Shown: positions 1 through 8,511, numbered from the stretch's first letter. The stretch is DNA of 34,801 bases from Reinekea blandensis MED297 (GCF_000153185.1 NZ_CH724151.1:2501-37301), one strand, 5' to 3'. Translations and numbers: made by a program. Notes: generated by a model not told the origin, from the letters alone.

Positions 1-90
1 CAACCAAAGAGAAGGCATCGCTGACAACAGAAACAGAGCCCACCAGGCCCAGCGAGAGCGCATAAAACGCGGATTACCAATAACCATCAT
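1..90 (-). CDS. msrQ: MsrQ heme-binding membrane subunit, N-terminal fragment
   Basis: Only the first 30 codons are inside the window; the gene runs off the left edge. It begins with ATG ATG at 90, 21 bases after the msrP stop codon, with a weak AGGTG upstream. The peptide starts MMVIGNPRFMRSRWAWWALF, a short basic stretch followed by the start of a hydrophobic helix, as expected for a ferric-reductase-like membrane protein. MsrQ passes electrons from the quinone pool or flavin to periplasmic MsrP. The call rests mainly on position directly after msrP, because so little sequence is visible. It should be treated as partial. Confidence 0.7.
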   Translation of the reverse strand, partial: MMVIGNPRFMRSRWAWWALFLLSAMPSLWL

Positions 91-111
91 TGCTTCGTCG
101 CACCTGGCAGA

Positions 112-1074
112 CTAATAAAAACGCTGAAGATCCATACCACTGTACAGCGATGCCACGTCGGTATAGCCATTATACATGGCCGTTGGAATACGCTCGATAT
201 TTCCATCGCCGGCAATACGACGTTCCGTCGCCTGACTCCAACGTGGGTGTGGCCGGTTTGGATTGACATTACTGTAAAACCCATACTCTCCCGGTGCCGC
301 CAGGTTCCAGGTAGTTGGGGGTTCCTTTTCAACAAATCGGATCGAGACAATGGACTTAATGCTCTTGAAACCATACTTCCAGGGAATGACCAACCTTACT
401 GGTGCACCGTTCTGGGTGGGTAACGGGTCGCCATACATACCAACAGCCAAAAAACTGAGTGGATGCATGGCTTCGTCTATTCTCAGACCCTCAACATAGG
501 GCCAGTCAATAAAGGAGAACCGATCTCTCTGACCGCGCATTTCTTCTTTCCGTACAACCGTTTCAAAGGCAACGTACTTTGCCCGACTGTTTGGTTGGAA
601 ACGCTTTAGCAGAGAAGAGAGCTGAATCCCAGTCCACGGGATCACCATCGACCAGGCTTCTACGCAGCGTAACCGGTAAATCCGTTCTTCCAGCGAAGCG
701 TCGGCTACCAGATCTTCAAGGGACAATCGACCGGGACTGTCGCATTCACCACCCACCTCGATTTCCCAGGGGTATGGGTCAAACTCATGCGCATACTTTT
801 TAGGGTCGTCCTTACCCGTGCCAAACTCGTAGAAATTATTGTAACTCGTGGCGTCTTCTTTAATGGTTAACTCGTCGTCGGCATTGATAGCCCGATAGAC
901 CGTACTCTGTACTTTCCGAGTTAACCATGACGGAGCATTTTCAGTTGCAGACACCAGCGATGAGCCAGCACTGAGTACGGAGGCCGCACCTGCGGCCTTG
1001 ATAATCTGACGGCGGTTAAGAAACGCCGCCTTGGGGGTCACCCGGTGTTCGGGCTCTGAAAAATGACGGGACAT
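112..1074 (-). CDS. msrP: Periplasmic methionine sulfoxide reductase, catalytic molybdenum subunit MsrP
   Basis: 320-residue protein of the sulfite oxidase/YedY fold, close to the 334 residues of E. coli MsrP. It repairs oxidised methionines in periplasmic proteins. A twin-arginine export signal is visible (N-R-R-Q-I-I-K around residues 20-26, then an alanine-rich stretch), so the enzyme is exported folded with its cofactor. Cys137 in the context YRLRCVEAW is the expected molybdenum ligand. The start at 1074 has a strong Shine-Dalgarno (AGGAGG, six bases upstream). The gene lies 36 bases after pssA and 21 bases before msrQ, so co-transcription is likely. Catalytic and membrane subunits adjacent in this order is the usual arrangement. 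Confidence 0.95.
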   Translation of the reverse strand: MSRHFSEPEHRVTPKAAFLNRRQIIKAAGAASVLSAGSSLVSATENAPSWLTRKVQSTVYRAINADDELTIKEDATSYNNFYEFGTGKDDPKKYAHEFDPYPWEIEVGGECDSPGRLSLEDLVADASLEERIYRLRCVEAWSMVIPWTGIQLSSLLKRFQPNSRAKYVAFETVVRKEEMRGQRDRFSFIDWPYVEGLRIDEAMHPLSFLAVGMYGDPLPTQNGAPVRLVIPWKYGFKSIKSIVSIRFVEKEPPTTWNLAAPGEYGFYSNVNPNRPHPRWSQATERRIAGDGNIERIPTAMYNGYTDVASLYSGMDLQRFY

Positions 1075-1110
1075 GAGCGCCTCCTGAATACCTCTTCAGC
1101 TGCTCAGACC

Positions 1111-1881
1111 TCAGGATGCGTCAGAAGTTTCCTTTTTCTTTCTTTTCGACAAACGACCAAGCTCCATAAAGGGTCCGTGCAGCGCATAAACCAATGCGAA
1201 CCCAAGAAGTACGCGAGGGGGATCCAAAGCGATCAACGCCAGAACTAAAACAATGGCCAACAGCGCAAAAAACGGAATCCGACGCTGGGCGCTGACGTCT
1301 TTAAAAGAAAAGTACCGAACCGGACTGACCATCATAATGCCAATCAACGGCACCAGTAATAACATCAGCCAAGAGACCTGGGCACCTTGAATACCAAACT
1401 CTTCCATCGACCAGATGGTCGCCCAAATAACAGCGGCTCCCGCTGGGCTCGCTAAACCAACAAAATATTTTTTATCGACTTTACCAATTTGCACATTAAA
1501 ACGCGCCAAGCGCAGCGCGGCACCCGCTACAAAAATGAATGCGGCAACCCAGCCTGCTTTATCCATACCGGTCAGCGACCATTGGAACGCCAAGATGGCC
1601 GGGGCCAGACCAAAGGCGATGATGTCTGACATACTGTCGTACTGCGCACCAAACTCAGACTGGGTATGAGTCATACGGGCAACTCGGCCATCGGCACCAT
1701 CCAGCAGCTGAGCCACAAAAATCGCAATACAGGCCTTGGAATAGTCACCGTTCATCGATGAAATGATCGAGAAAAAACCTGAGAACAACGCGCTGGTCGT
1801 CAGTAAATTAGGGATCAGATACACGCCCCGGCGATGAGGGTGTTCCGGATGGGTATCGATCGGGTTTTCGCTATCGGTCAT
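1111..1881 (-). CDS. pssA: CDP-diacylglycerol-serine O-phosphatidyltransferase
   Basis: 256-residue integral membrane enzyme that condenses CDP-diacylglycerol with L-serine to phosphatidylserine, the precursor of phosphatidylethanolamine. The CDP-alcohol phosphatidyltransferase signature is complete at about residues 61-86: D-G-A-D-G-x-x-A-R, eight residues, G, three residues, D, three residues, D. Several hydrophobic helices follow and the C-terminus is basic (SKRKKKE). It is the membrane-embedded type rather than the phospholipase-D-like E. coli PssA. The ATG at 1881 has AAGGGG upstream and lies 8 bases after the ilvY stop, so it is probably in one transcript with ilvY, msrP and msrQ. Confidence 0.93.
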   Translation of the reverse strand: MTDSENPIDTHPEHPHRRGVYLIPNLLTTSALFSGFFSIISSMNGDYSKACIAIFVAQLLDGADGRVARMTHTQSEFGAQYDSMSDIIAFGLAPAILAFQWSLTGMDKAGWVAAFIFVAGAALRLARFNVQIGKVDKKYFVGLASPAGAAVIWATIWSMEEFGIQGAQVSWLMLLLVPLIGIMMVSPVRYFSFKDVSAQRRIPFFALLAIVLVLALIALDPPRVLLGFALVYALHGPFMELGRLSKRKKKETSDAS

Positions 1882-1889
1882 TATGCCCC

Positions 1890-2783
1890 TTACTTGTCCT
1901 GTTGAATGTGTTGTGCCGTTTTCCAGAAGGCGTTCACCAATGGGTCTTGCAGCCGGCGGTTAAGGACGCAGACACCCACATCAAAAGGCTGAAGTTTCTT
2001 CTCCACCTCAATGGTACGGATTTTCTGTTTCAACGGACTGTTTTCAATAACCAGTTCAGGAACCACCCCAACACCTAAACCTAAACCAACCATGGCGACA
2101 ATGGCTTCATGACCGGCCACCTGCGCATAAATATGCGGCTTAATGCTCTGCGCCCGGAACCAATGATCCAGACGTTTTCGAGCCAACCCGAATTCAGACA
2201 TAACAAACGGAACCTGTCCCCACGGTACCGGGTTCTGGCTCAGAAGCGCCGTCACTGGACCGTCATCATTCGGCGCAATGAACTGAAGCGGCGTTTGCAC
2301 CAACGATTTAAACAACAGCGGATTGGGCAACTGGTCAGGCAATGGCGCTACGGCAATGTCGGCTTCATCATCCATCACTTTCTGAATCGCCTGGGCCGCA
2401 TCCCCGGTTTCCAGAATGACTTCGATATTCGGATACTCCGCCCGGAACAAGGTTAGCAGTTCGGACATAAACGAATAGGTCGCGGTTACCGAACAATAGA
2501 GGCGGATCTGCCCAGTCAGTTCAATCGGATTGTTTTTTAATCGATGTTTCAGATCCTGCCAATGAGCCAATGTGGCTTCGGCAAATTCCCGGAACTGACG
2601 CCCGGCTTGCGTCAGTACAACGGTTCGGTTATCCCGCTCAAACAGAGTGGCTCCGAGCTCATCTTCTAACCGGGCAATACTGCGGCTCAGGGTAGACGGG
2701 CTGACGTGCATGGCCTCGGACGTTTTACCGTAATGAAGAGTCTGAGATAGGTGAATGAACTGTCGTAGGGCTCTGAGATCCAT
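1890..2783 (-). CDS. ilvY: LysR-type activator of ketol-acid reductoisomerase, IlvY
   Basis: 297-residue LysR-family regulator. The N-terminal winged helix-turn-helix (about residues 1-60, containing AMHVSPSTLSRSIARLE) and the effector domain (CSVTATYSF, GDAAQAIQKV, GHEAIVAMVGLGLGVGVVPE) follow E. coli IlvY closely as I recall it. IlvY activates ilvC in response to acetolactate/acetohydroxybutyrate. A longer reading frame begins at 2858, but the ATG at 2783 is chosen because AGGAGG lies just upstream and MDLRALRQF matches the family start. In enterobacteria ilvY is divergent and adjacent to ilvC; here a histidine kinase gene separates them. pssA follows 8 bases downstream. Confidence 0.93.
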   Translation of the reverse strand: MDLRALRQFIHLSQTLHYGKTSEAMHVSPSTLSRSIARLEDELGATLFERDNRTVVLTQAGRQFREFAEATLAHWQDLKHRLKNNPIELTGQIRLYCSVTATYSFMSELLTLFRAEYPNIEVILETGDAAQAIQKVMDDEADIAVAPLPDQLPNPLLFKSLVQTPLQFIAPNDDGPVTALLSQNPVPWGQVPFVMSEFGLARKRLDHWFRAQSIKPHIYAQVAGHEAIVAMVGLGLGVGVVPELVIENSPLKQKIRTIEVEKKLQPFDVGVCVLNRRLQDPLVNAFWKTAQHIQQDK

Positions 2784-2828
2784 AGTACCTCCTGTGGTCA
2801 GGCGGATTATGTCAGAACTCCGACTTTG

Positions 2829-2843
2829 TTGCAGCATTCGCAA
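2829..2843. promoter_or_regulatory. Candidate IlvY/LysR operator upstream of ilvY
   Basis: TTGCAGCATTCGCAA is an interrupted dyad (TTGC, seven bases, GCAA) of the LysR T-N-A type. It lies about 46 bases upstream of the ilvY start, where autoregulation by IlvY would be expected. A CATAAT that could be a -10 hexamer lies between it and the start codon on the ilvY strand. Assignment to IlvY is inference from position and shape. Confidence 0.35.
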
Positions 2844-2870
2844 TAATATTTGAAGCATTTTGAACAGCTA

Positions 2871-2888
2871 ACGATGGAACACCATCGT
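2871..2888. repeat. Perfect inverted repeat between ilvY and the kinase gene
   Basis: ACGATGG and CCATCGT form perfect 7-bp arms around an AACA loop. It is in the 207-bp divergent intergenic region, about 100 bases before the kinase start. It could be an operator or an mRNA hairpin. No regulator can be named from sequence alone. Confidence 0.5.
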
Positions 2889-2990
2889 AAGTTGAAGGGC
2901 GGCAGCGCTTGAACTACCGTTTAATGACAGGTTGGCTTGAAGCTTCCTAAGCAAGCTGCCTGGTTCCTTCAGTCATAAGATTTTACCCCT

Positions 2991-4556
2991 ATGGAAAGAG
3001 ACGCTTCTGGTACAACAGGCAGTAACAGACTTCGATGGTTTCTTTCCAGCGTTGTGGTTGCGTCAATCATCGTGCCCGCCATGGTGATGGGTGCCATCGA
3101 GATTACCTCGCGCTTCCAAAGCACGATTAATGAACGCAGCCGTGCAGATGCACAGGCGCTGATGGAAGTGTTAAAAGAAGGGTTAAACCCTCCCCTTTGG
3201 TCATTTATCGCCGAAAATGCAGAGCATCTAATCGATGGTGTCGCGCTGAATGAAGCCGTTAACAGAATCACGGTTCTGGACACTCTGGATGAAATCTTCG
3301 TCGAATATCATCGCGTCGGCTATCAGCCGGAGGCAGATGCTGTTGTTATTGAAGACGATGTGCTCAGAGATGATCGGAAGATCGGCAGCGTACTATTGGA
3401 GTACAGTCTGGAACCCGCGCGCGAACAGGCTTGGCAGGACACTCGGGAAGTACTTCTGATAACGCTGACTCAAGTACTGGTGTCATTGACGGTAATTTTG
3501 CTGGTACTGAAATGGCGGGTGACCGACCCTCTTAACCGCATTAAATCGTTTGCCCATCAGGTGGCCGCCAAAAACTTCAACGTTGAAATACACGTTGGTC
3601 ATGACGATGAGTTTGCCGATATCGCCAAGGAACTGGACACCATGCGGTCGGCATTAAAAGAGTCATTTGACCATCTGGAAGATCGTGTGAAAGAGCGCAC
3701 GGAAGCCCTCACCCGCGTCAATCAGGAACTGACGGATACCGTTATTACACTGGAAGGTGCCAAAGACAGTCTGGTTCAAACGGAGAAACTTGCAGCCTTG
3801 GGTTCATTGGTTGCCGGGGTGTCACACGAACTCAACACACCTATCGGCAATGGTCGCGTCATGTCGACTGCCCTCTATCAGACAACCTTGCAACTGAAAA
3901 CCCTGTTCGAACAGGGCAAAATGTCCCGAAGCATGTTCGAGAATGCGCTGGATGAAATTCTTCAGGGCACCGGTCTTATTGAGCGTAACTTGCAGAAAGC
4001 CATTAATCTCGTCGAAAGTTTCAAAAACATCGCTGTTGACCGGACATCAGATCAGCGCCGACGTTTCTACATTAACGAGTTTCTAATGGAGATCGAATCA
4101 ACGCTCCATCACATCTTTCGTTCCCGTCCCCATGAACTTGTCATCGACCTTGGCGATGATGTTGAGTTGAACTCTTTTCCCGGTGTCCTGAGTCAGATCA
4201 TTTCAAACCTGATCAATAACGCGTTAATGCATGGGTTTGACCAACAGGATCACGGAACGGTCATCGTGCGAAACCGTCACTCCAAAGATCGACTGCTGAT
4301 TGAGATCATTGATGACGGCATCGGCATGTCAGAGCCAACCCTGAAACGAATATTTGAGCCTTTCTTTACAACAAAGATGGGAAAAGGTGGCAGTGGCTTA
4401 GGAATGCACATCGTACACAATCTGGTCAGTGGCCCTCTGGGCGGGCAACTCGATGTGGAATCAGAGCTGGGCAAAGGCACGACGGTTAGGATCGATATTC
4501 CGCTCAGGGCCCCCATCCGGGATCATGAACAGAGTAACCCGATACCCTCAGGTTGA
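2991..4556 (+). CDS. Orphan membrane sensor histidine kinase
   Basis: 521 residues. Two membrane helices (about 15-37 and 153-174) flank a periplasmic domain of about 115 residues. A HAMP-like linker and a coiled coil (about 228-266) lead into the dimerisation domain, whose phospho-acceptor is His279 in GVSHELNTPIGN. The ATPase domain has an N box (NLINNALMHG, around 404-414), G1 (DDGIGM), F (FEPFFTTK) and G2 (GGSGLGMHIV). It should be catalytically competent. No response regulator gene is adjacent, so the output is unknown. The ATG at 2991 has no convincing Shine-Dalgarno. It stands between divergent ilvY and ilvC, which may or may not mean a link to branched-chain amino acid metabolism. Confidence 0.9.
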   Translation: MERDASGTTGSNRLRWFLSSVVVASIIVPAMVMGAIEITSRFQSTINERSRADAQALMEVLKEGLNPPLWSFIAENAEHLIDGVALNEAVNRITVLDTLDEIFVEYHRVGYQPEADAVVIEDDVLRDDRKIGSVLLEYSLEPAREQAWQDTREVLLITLTQVLVSLTVILLVLKWRVTDPLNRIKSFAHQVAAKNFNVEIHVGHDDEFADIAKELDTMRSALKESFDHLEDRVKERTEALTRVNQELTDTVITLEGAKDSLVQTEKLAALGSLVAGVSHELNTPIGNGRVMSTALYQTTLQLKTLFEQGKMSRSMFENALDEILQGTGLIERNLQKAINLVESFKNIAVDRTSDQRRRFYINEFLMEIESTLHHIFRSRPHELVIDLGDDVELNSFPGVLSQIISNLINNALMHGFDQQDHGTVIVRNRHSKDRLLIEIIDDGIGMSEPTLKRIFEPFFTTKMGKGGSGLGMHIVHNLVSGPLGGQLDVESELGKGTTVRIDIPLRAPIRDHEQSNPIPSG

Positions 4557-4691
4557 CGCTGCCAGGGTTAGGCACCAGTCCATCGCCCAGGAAACGACCC
4601 AATCCACAACTTGCGTCAGTGAGGGCCAAGCGTAGGTTGAGGCCACAATCATCAGGGTTGCCATCGCCAGCAACAGCTGCTTAATGCTCAT
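4548..4691 (-). CDS. Possible 47-residue hydrophobic small protein
   Basis: This short reading frame starts MSIKQLLLAMATLMIVASTY and continues through a tryptophan-rich amphipathic half (with VVDWVVSWAMDW) to a TGA at 4548. The first 20 residues look like a signal peptide or membrane anchor. AAGG lies seven bases before the ATG. It is antisense to and overlaps the last nine bases of the histidine kinase gene, filling most of the kinase-ilvC gap. I do not recognise a family. Support is the ribosome binding site, the coherent hydrophobic-then-amphipathic layout and the lack of any better explanation for this stretch; it could still be a chance frame. Confidence 0.4.
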   Translation of the reverse strand: MSIKQLLLAMATLMIVASTYAWPSLTQVVDWVVSWAMDWCLTLAAST

Positions 4692-4833
4692 TATGAAACC
4701 TTATGTGGTTACTTCTCGATCAAAAAAGCAGCAGTTTACCCGCTTTGAGAACCAGCCTAAAGGAGTTTTCATCGCTAATCGGGATATAACTGCGTGTACA
4801 GAGCGGGCATCAATCAGGTTACGCAACACTCGA

Positions 4834-4861
4834 TTGCCAACAATTCATTTTAAGCAATACT
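4834..4861 (+). promoter_or_regulatory. Candidate ilvC promoter with overlapping dyad
   Basis: TTGCCA (-35, five of six consensus bases), 16-bp spacer, AATACT (-10, four of six), about 65 bases upstream of the ilvC start. ATTGC (4833-4837) and GCAAT (4854-4858) form an inverted repeat covering the promoter, and GGTTGCCAACC (4878-4888) is a second dyad just downstream. These share TTGC/GCAA half-sites with the candidate operator near ilvY, consistent with IlvY control. The promoter is predicted by eye. Confidence 0.4.
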
Positions 4862-4925
4862 CAGCTTTAGCTAGACTGGTTGCCAACCGTGGCAGAGGCC
4901 ACATCCGAATTCTGAAAGGAACGAT

Positions 4926-6410
4926 ATGAGCAACTATTTCAATACCCTGAACTTGCGCGAACAGCTGGAACAATTGGGCCAGTGCCGCTTTATGGACCGC
5001 AATGAGTTTGCCGATGAGTGTGAGTACCTCAAAGGCAAAAAAGTCGTTATCGTCGGCTGTGGTGCTCAGGGTCTCAATCAAGGTCTCAACATGCGCGACT
5101 CCGGCCTTGATGTTTCTTTTGCCTTGCGCCAGGCCGCTATCGACGAAAAGCGTCAATCCTGGAAAAACGCAACCGAAAATGGCTTTAATGTTGGGTCTTA
5201 TGAAGATCTGATCCCTCAAGCCGATCTGGTCGTTAACCTGACGCCAGACAAGCAACACACCTCAGTAGTCAACGCGGTCATGCCGTTAATGAAAACTGGT
5301 TCCGCATTGGGTTACTCCCATGGCTTCAATATCGTCGAAGAAGGATTGAAAGTCCGCGATGATATTACCGTTGTCATGGTTGCACCAAAGTGTCCGGGTA
5401 CCGAGGTTCGTGAAGAGTACAAGCGTGGATTTGGTGTGCCAACACTGATCGCGGTCCACCCCGAGAACGATCCTCGGGGCGAAGGCATGGCCATTGCCAA
5501 GGCCTGGGCGGCCGCGACTGGTGGTCACCGGGCTGGTGTTCTGCAAAGTTCATTCGTCGCTGAGGTGAAATCGGACCTGATGGGCGAACAGACCATTCTC
5601 TGCGGTATGCTGCAAGCCGGCTCTATCCTCTGTTATGACAAGATGACAGCGGAGGGCGTGGATGCGACCTACGCTGCCAAGCTGGTGCAATACGGTTGGG
5701 AAACGGTCACCGAAGCTCTGAAGTTCGGTGGCATCACCACAATGATGGATCGCTTGGATAACCCATCCAAAATCCGCGCCCATGAACTGGCTGAAGAAAT
5801 GAAAGACATCTTGCGCCCGTTGTTCCGTAAACATCAGGATGACATCATCAGCGGCGCCTTCTCATCCGGCATGATGGCGGACTGGGAAGCCGGTGACAAA
5901 GATCTGTTGAACTGGCGTGAAGAAACCGGTCAGACCGCGTTTGAAAAAGCACCGGAAGTTCAAAACGATCTGGACGAACAGGAATACTTTGACAACGGCA
6001 TCCTGATGATCGCCATGGTGAAAGCCGGTGTTGAACTGGCGTTCGAAACGATGGTTGAGAGCGGCATCATCGAAGAAAGTGCCTATTACGAGTCTTTGCA
6101 CGAACTGCCGTTGATTGCCAACACCATTGCACGTAAGAAACTCTACGAAATGAACGTGGTGATCAGTGATACGGCCGAGTACGGTAACTATTTGTTTGCC
6201 AACGCAGCTGTGCCTCTGCTGGCCGAAAAAATCATGCCGAACGTGTCTACGGACGTGATCGGTAAGGGTCTGGATAAATCGTCAAACTCTGTCGATAACA
6301 TGACTCTGGTTCAGGTTAACGACGCGATCCGCAATCATCCGATTGAGTTCATCGGTGAAGAGCTTCGCGGCTACATGACCGACATGAAACGCATTGTCGA
6401 TGTGGCCTGA
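4926..6410 (+). CDS. ilvC: Ketol-acid reductoisomerase (NADP+), class II long form
   Basis: 494 residues, matching the long class II enzyme (E. coli 491) rather than the roughly 330-residue class I form common in Pseudomonas. It converts acetolactate or acetohydroxybutyrate to the dihydroxy acids in valine, leucine and isoleucine synthesis, using Mg2+ and NADPH. The Rossmann nucleotide loop is [13 protein letters not shown] (about residues 41-53), with the charged [12 protein letters not shown] segment that selects NADPH. The first metal-binding segment shows as [11 protein letters not shown]; the duplicated C-terminal knotted domain follows. AAGGA lies six bases before the ATG. A strong intrinsic terminator follows 44 bases after the stop, so ilvC appears to be a single-gene unit with its own promoter. 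Confidence 0.98.
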   Translation: MSNYFNTLNLREQLEQLGQCRFMDRNEFADECEYLKGKKVVIVGCGAQGLNQGLNMRDSGLDVSFALRQAAIDEKRQSWKNATENGFNVGSYEDLIPQADLVVNLTPDKQHTSVVNAVMPLMKTGSALGYSHGFNIVEEGLKVRDDITVVMVAPKCPGTEVREEYKRGFGVPTLIAVHPENDPRGEGMAIAKAWAAATGGHRAGVLQSSFVAEVKSDLMGEQTILCGMLQAGSILCYDKMTAEGVDATYAAKLVQYGWETVTEALKFGGITTMMDRLDNPSKIRAHELAEEMKDILRPLFRKHQDDIISGAFSSGMMADWEAGDKDLLNWREETGQTAFEKAPEVQNDLDEQEYFDNGILMIAMVKAGVELAFETMVESGIIEESAYYESLHELPLIANTIARKKLYEMNVVISDTAEYGNYLFANAAVPLLAEKIMPNVSTDVIGKGLDKSSNSVDNMTLVQVNDAIRNHPIEFIGEELRGYMTDMKRIVDVA

Positions 6411-6453
6411 ATCGACCCAGTCTCAGTGAGGTCCCCAAAAGGGAGTGAGCATT

Positions 6454-6480
6454 AGCCCGCACATGTTGCGGGCTTTTTTT
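6454..6480 (+). terminator. Intrinsic terminator of ilvC
   Basis: AGCCCGCA and TGCGGGCT pair as a perfect 8-bp GC-rich stem with a CATGT loop (6454-6474), followed by seven T residues. It faces the plus strand and begins 44 bases after the ilvC stop codon. The T tract overlaps the stop codon of the convergent gene at 6479. Confidence 0.92.
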
Positions 6481-7216
6481 ATTCTTTTGTCAGGCGTTGA
6501 TTGGCTCGTTCTATCTGCTGAGCCATGGTCTCCATGGTCGACAACACCAGCTCCGGCCGGGCTTCGATCAAGGATCGAAATTTATCATAGGTCACCTTAA
6601 CCGCCGAACAGGGGCCATCGGCAATCACTGATGCCGTACGATGTGTTTTCAATAACATGGCTTGCAGGCCTAAAATTTCATGTTCCTTGGCGACACCGAC
6701 CGTAACCCCACCTATCATGACCTTCGCTTTACCCTGAATCAGCGTATAAACCGAGTCGGCAGGATCGCCTTCCTGAATAATCACATCTCCCGATTTAAAA
6801 AATTCAAATCCTGGCGTCGGGTCTGGCGGAACCTGCGTTGAATAGTTGAGCAGCTCCAGTATCAAATCTTGAAACCCGTGAACGACGCTCAATGACTGTT
6901 GAACGGTGAACTGGGACCATGTCCAGAATTGCACGTCGACAGCGCCTTCCTGATACCAATCAAATAACGCCCCCGGATACGCTAACCAGCAATCCCCAGG
7001 CTCAAGCGCAAGCACCCGGTTGCCATCCTGCATCAACCCGATCACACCGCTAACCACCTGAATCAGCGCCCAATCCGACTGTGGACCGGATGCAAATTCT
7101 CCACGCTTGAAATAGCGACGTTCAGCACTGTCTTCGTCAAACTGTGATACAGCGGCTTGCTGCTGTGCCAAAACCTGATCCACCCAGCCGTCCGGGTGCT
7201 TTACCATCACCAACAT
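6479..7216 (-). CDS. Tandem cyclic-nucleotide-binding-fold protein without HTH
   Basis: 245 residues. The C-terminal half (about 138-235) is a recognisable cyclic nucleotide-binding (CRP-like) beta-barrel: FFKSGDVIIQEGDPADSVYTLIQGKAKV, a later hinge (EILGLQAML), and the TASVIADGPCSAVKV strand pair. The N-terminal half (about 36-90) shows a second, degenerate copy of the same pattern (FKRGEFASG, VVSGVIGLM, LEPGDCWL). No DNA-binding helix-turn-helix follows, so it is unlikely to be a CRP-type regulator. It starts 7 bases after the EAL-HDOD gene stop, implying a joint operon and probably a c-di-GMP/cNMP-linked signalling role. The bound ligand cannot be told from sequence. Confidence 0.8.
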   Translation of the reverse strand: MLVMVKHPDGWVDQVLAQQQAAVSQFDEDSAERRYFKRGEFASGPQSDWALIQVVSGVIGLMQDGNRVLALEPGDCWLAYPGALFDWYQEGAVDVQFWTWSQFTVQQSLSVVHGFQDLILELLNYSTQVPPDPTPGFEFFKSGDVIIQEGDPADSVYTLIQGKAKVMIGGVTVGVAKEHEILGLQAMLLKTHRTASVIADGPCSAVKVTYDKFRSLIEARPELVLSTMETMAQQIERANQRLTKE

Positions 7217-7223
7217 GATTGGG

Positions 7224-8444
7224 TTACTCTTCTGTCAGTAGAATTGATATCTGGTCAGTATGCTCGATGGCATACACATAAGCTTCGCTGAGCGAAGCCA
7301 TTGTCAAACCCAACTCGCCCAATACCTGATCATCGATGTCATGCCACTGCGAATGCATGTATTGAATGACCAGTGCCAGGGTTCGGCCGACCGGTCCGGC
7401 CTTGGCGACAACCGCATCTCTGAGGGTTTCCGACAATGGCAACGTGTCCATCAACTGGACCAATGGGTAATCAAACCAGGCATCCAAACAGGATAGCAAG
7501 CCCGCGGAAAAACAGGTCAGCTGATGATCCAGAGGCTGAGTCGCGGCAAGTTTTTCGCACATGTAAGCGCGCATGAGGCTTTCCTTTTGCAGTTCATCCG
7601 GCTTGTGATTCAGTTTCCCCAAACTCACCAATGTCGACCAACTGCGGATTCGATCAACGCCCAGCAACATGATGGCCTGAGTAATGGAGTCAACCTGCTG
7701 CGCCCGACGATAAAACGAAGAATTCACCAACTTCAGCAGTTTATAAGACAACACCACATCCCGACGAACAATATCAGTGACCCGGGAAACATCGACTTCG
7801 GGCTGATACAGCTCGCGAATTAAATCAAAGATAGCGCGCCGGTTGGCGTCCAGAATATGTCCGCGAATCAGTTCGGGACGGCAGAAGAAATATCCCTGAA
7901 ACAGATCGAACCCCAGCGCTTCACAACGCCGAAACATATCGGGAGTTTCTACCTTTTCAGCCAGTAACTTAACCGAATGATCCCTGAGCCGATCAACGGC
8001 CTGCGCCAGACCGGCTTCGTCGTATTGCAGCACATCTAACTTAACAATATCGGCGGCATCGATCAGTTCCGGCTGATAGTCCGCCATACTAAAATCGTCC
8101 AGCGCGACCCGGAAGCGACGCTGCTTCAGGTTCTCAAGCGCTTCGACGATGTGATCGTGCCCGTGCTCCTGTTCGAGTACCTCGACCACCATAAATTGCT
8201 TCGCAAAGCTTGGCAGTGCCGACATCATGGTCCGACTGACGTTCAGGAAGCCGGGCTTTCCATTCAGCAACTGTGGCGCACTGTTTTCCGCATAAGCATT
8301 CAATAACACCGAACGTGTCGCCAGATCACCGTCGAGGAACTGAGCGCGGTCCGCTTCACCATTACGAAACAGCAGCTCATAGCCGAAAACCCGCTGTTTC
8401 CGGTCAAAAATGGGTTGTCGGGCGAACAGAACGTTTTCCTGCAC
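7224..8444 (-). CDS. EAL-HDOD signalling protein (CdgJ/YuxH-like)
   Basis: 406 residues. An N-terminal EAL domain (about 1-200) is joined to a C-terminal HDOD domain (about 200-395, with SYKLLKLVNSSFYRR and ITQAIMLLGVDRIRSW). The EAL motif reads ELLFR, and FLNVS, EVLEQ, LDDF, KLD, AEKVET and QGYFFCRP fall at the positions of the usual metal and c-di-GMP residues. Many signature positions are therefore present although the domain is divergent. Phosphodiesterase activity is possible but not assured; several members of this family act by binding or protein contact. Relatives such as Vibrio CdgJ affect motility. The start is GTG at 8444, preceded by GGAG at six bases. The cyclic-nucleotide-fold gene follows 7 bases downstream. 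Confidence 0.92.
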   Translation of the reverse strand: MQENVLFARQPIFDRKQRVFGYELLFRNGEADRAQFLDGDLATRSVLLNAYAENSAPQLLNGKPGFLNVSRTMMSALPSFAKQFMVVEVLEQEHGHDHIVEALENLKQRRFRVALDDFSMADYQPELIDAADIVKLDVLQYDEAGLAQAVDRLRDHSVKLLAEKVETPDMFRRCEALGFDLFQGYFFCRPELIRGHILDANRRAIFDLIRELYQPEVDVSRVTDIVRRDVVLSYKLLKLVNSSFYRRAQQVDSITQAIMLLGVDRIRSWSTLVSLGKLNHKPDELQKESLMRAYMCEKLAATQPLDHQLTCFSAGLLSCLDAWFDYPLVQLMDTLPLSETLRDAVVAKAGPVGRTLALVIQYMHSQWHDIDDQVLGELGLTMASLSEAYVYAIEHTDQISILLTEE

Positions 8445-8511
8445 GAGTGACTCCGATTGAACGTTGAGTAAATAGGCGTCAGACTGAGCGAACGACGTCA
8501 GAATAACTATA

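Noticed and set aside
4500-4560. Frameshift or truncation of the histidine kinase C-terminus
   Set aside because: The ATPase domain is complete through the last strand (GTTVRIDIPL), and the remaining tail is short, so the gene appears intact.
4684-4929. 81-codon plus-strand frame just before ilvC
   Set aside because: It covers the predicted ilvC promoter and dyads and its product resembles no family; the opposite-strand small frame has a better ribosome site.
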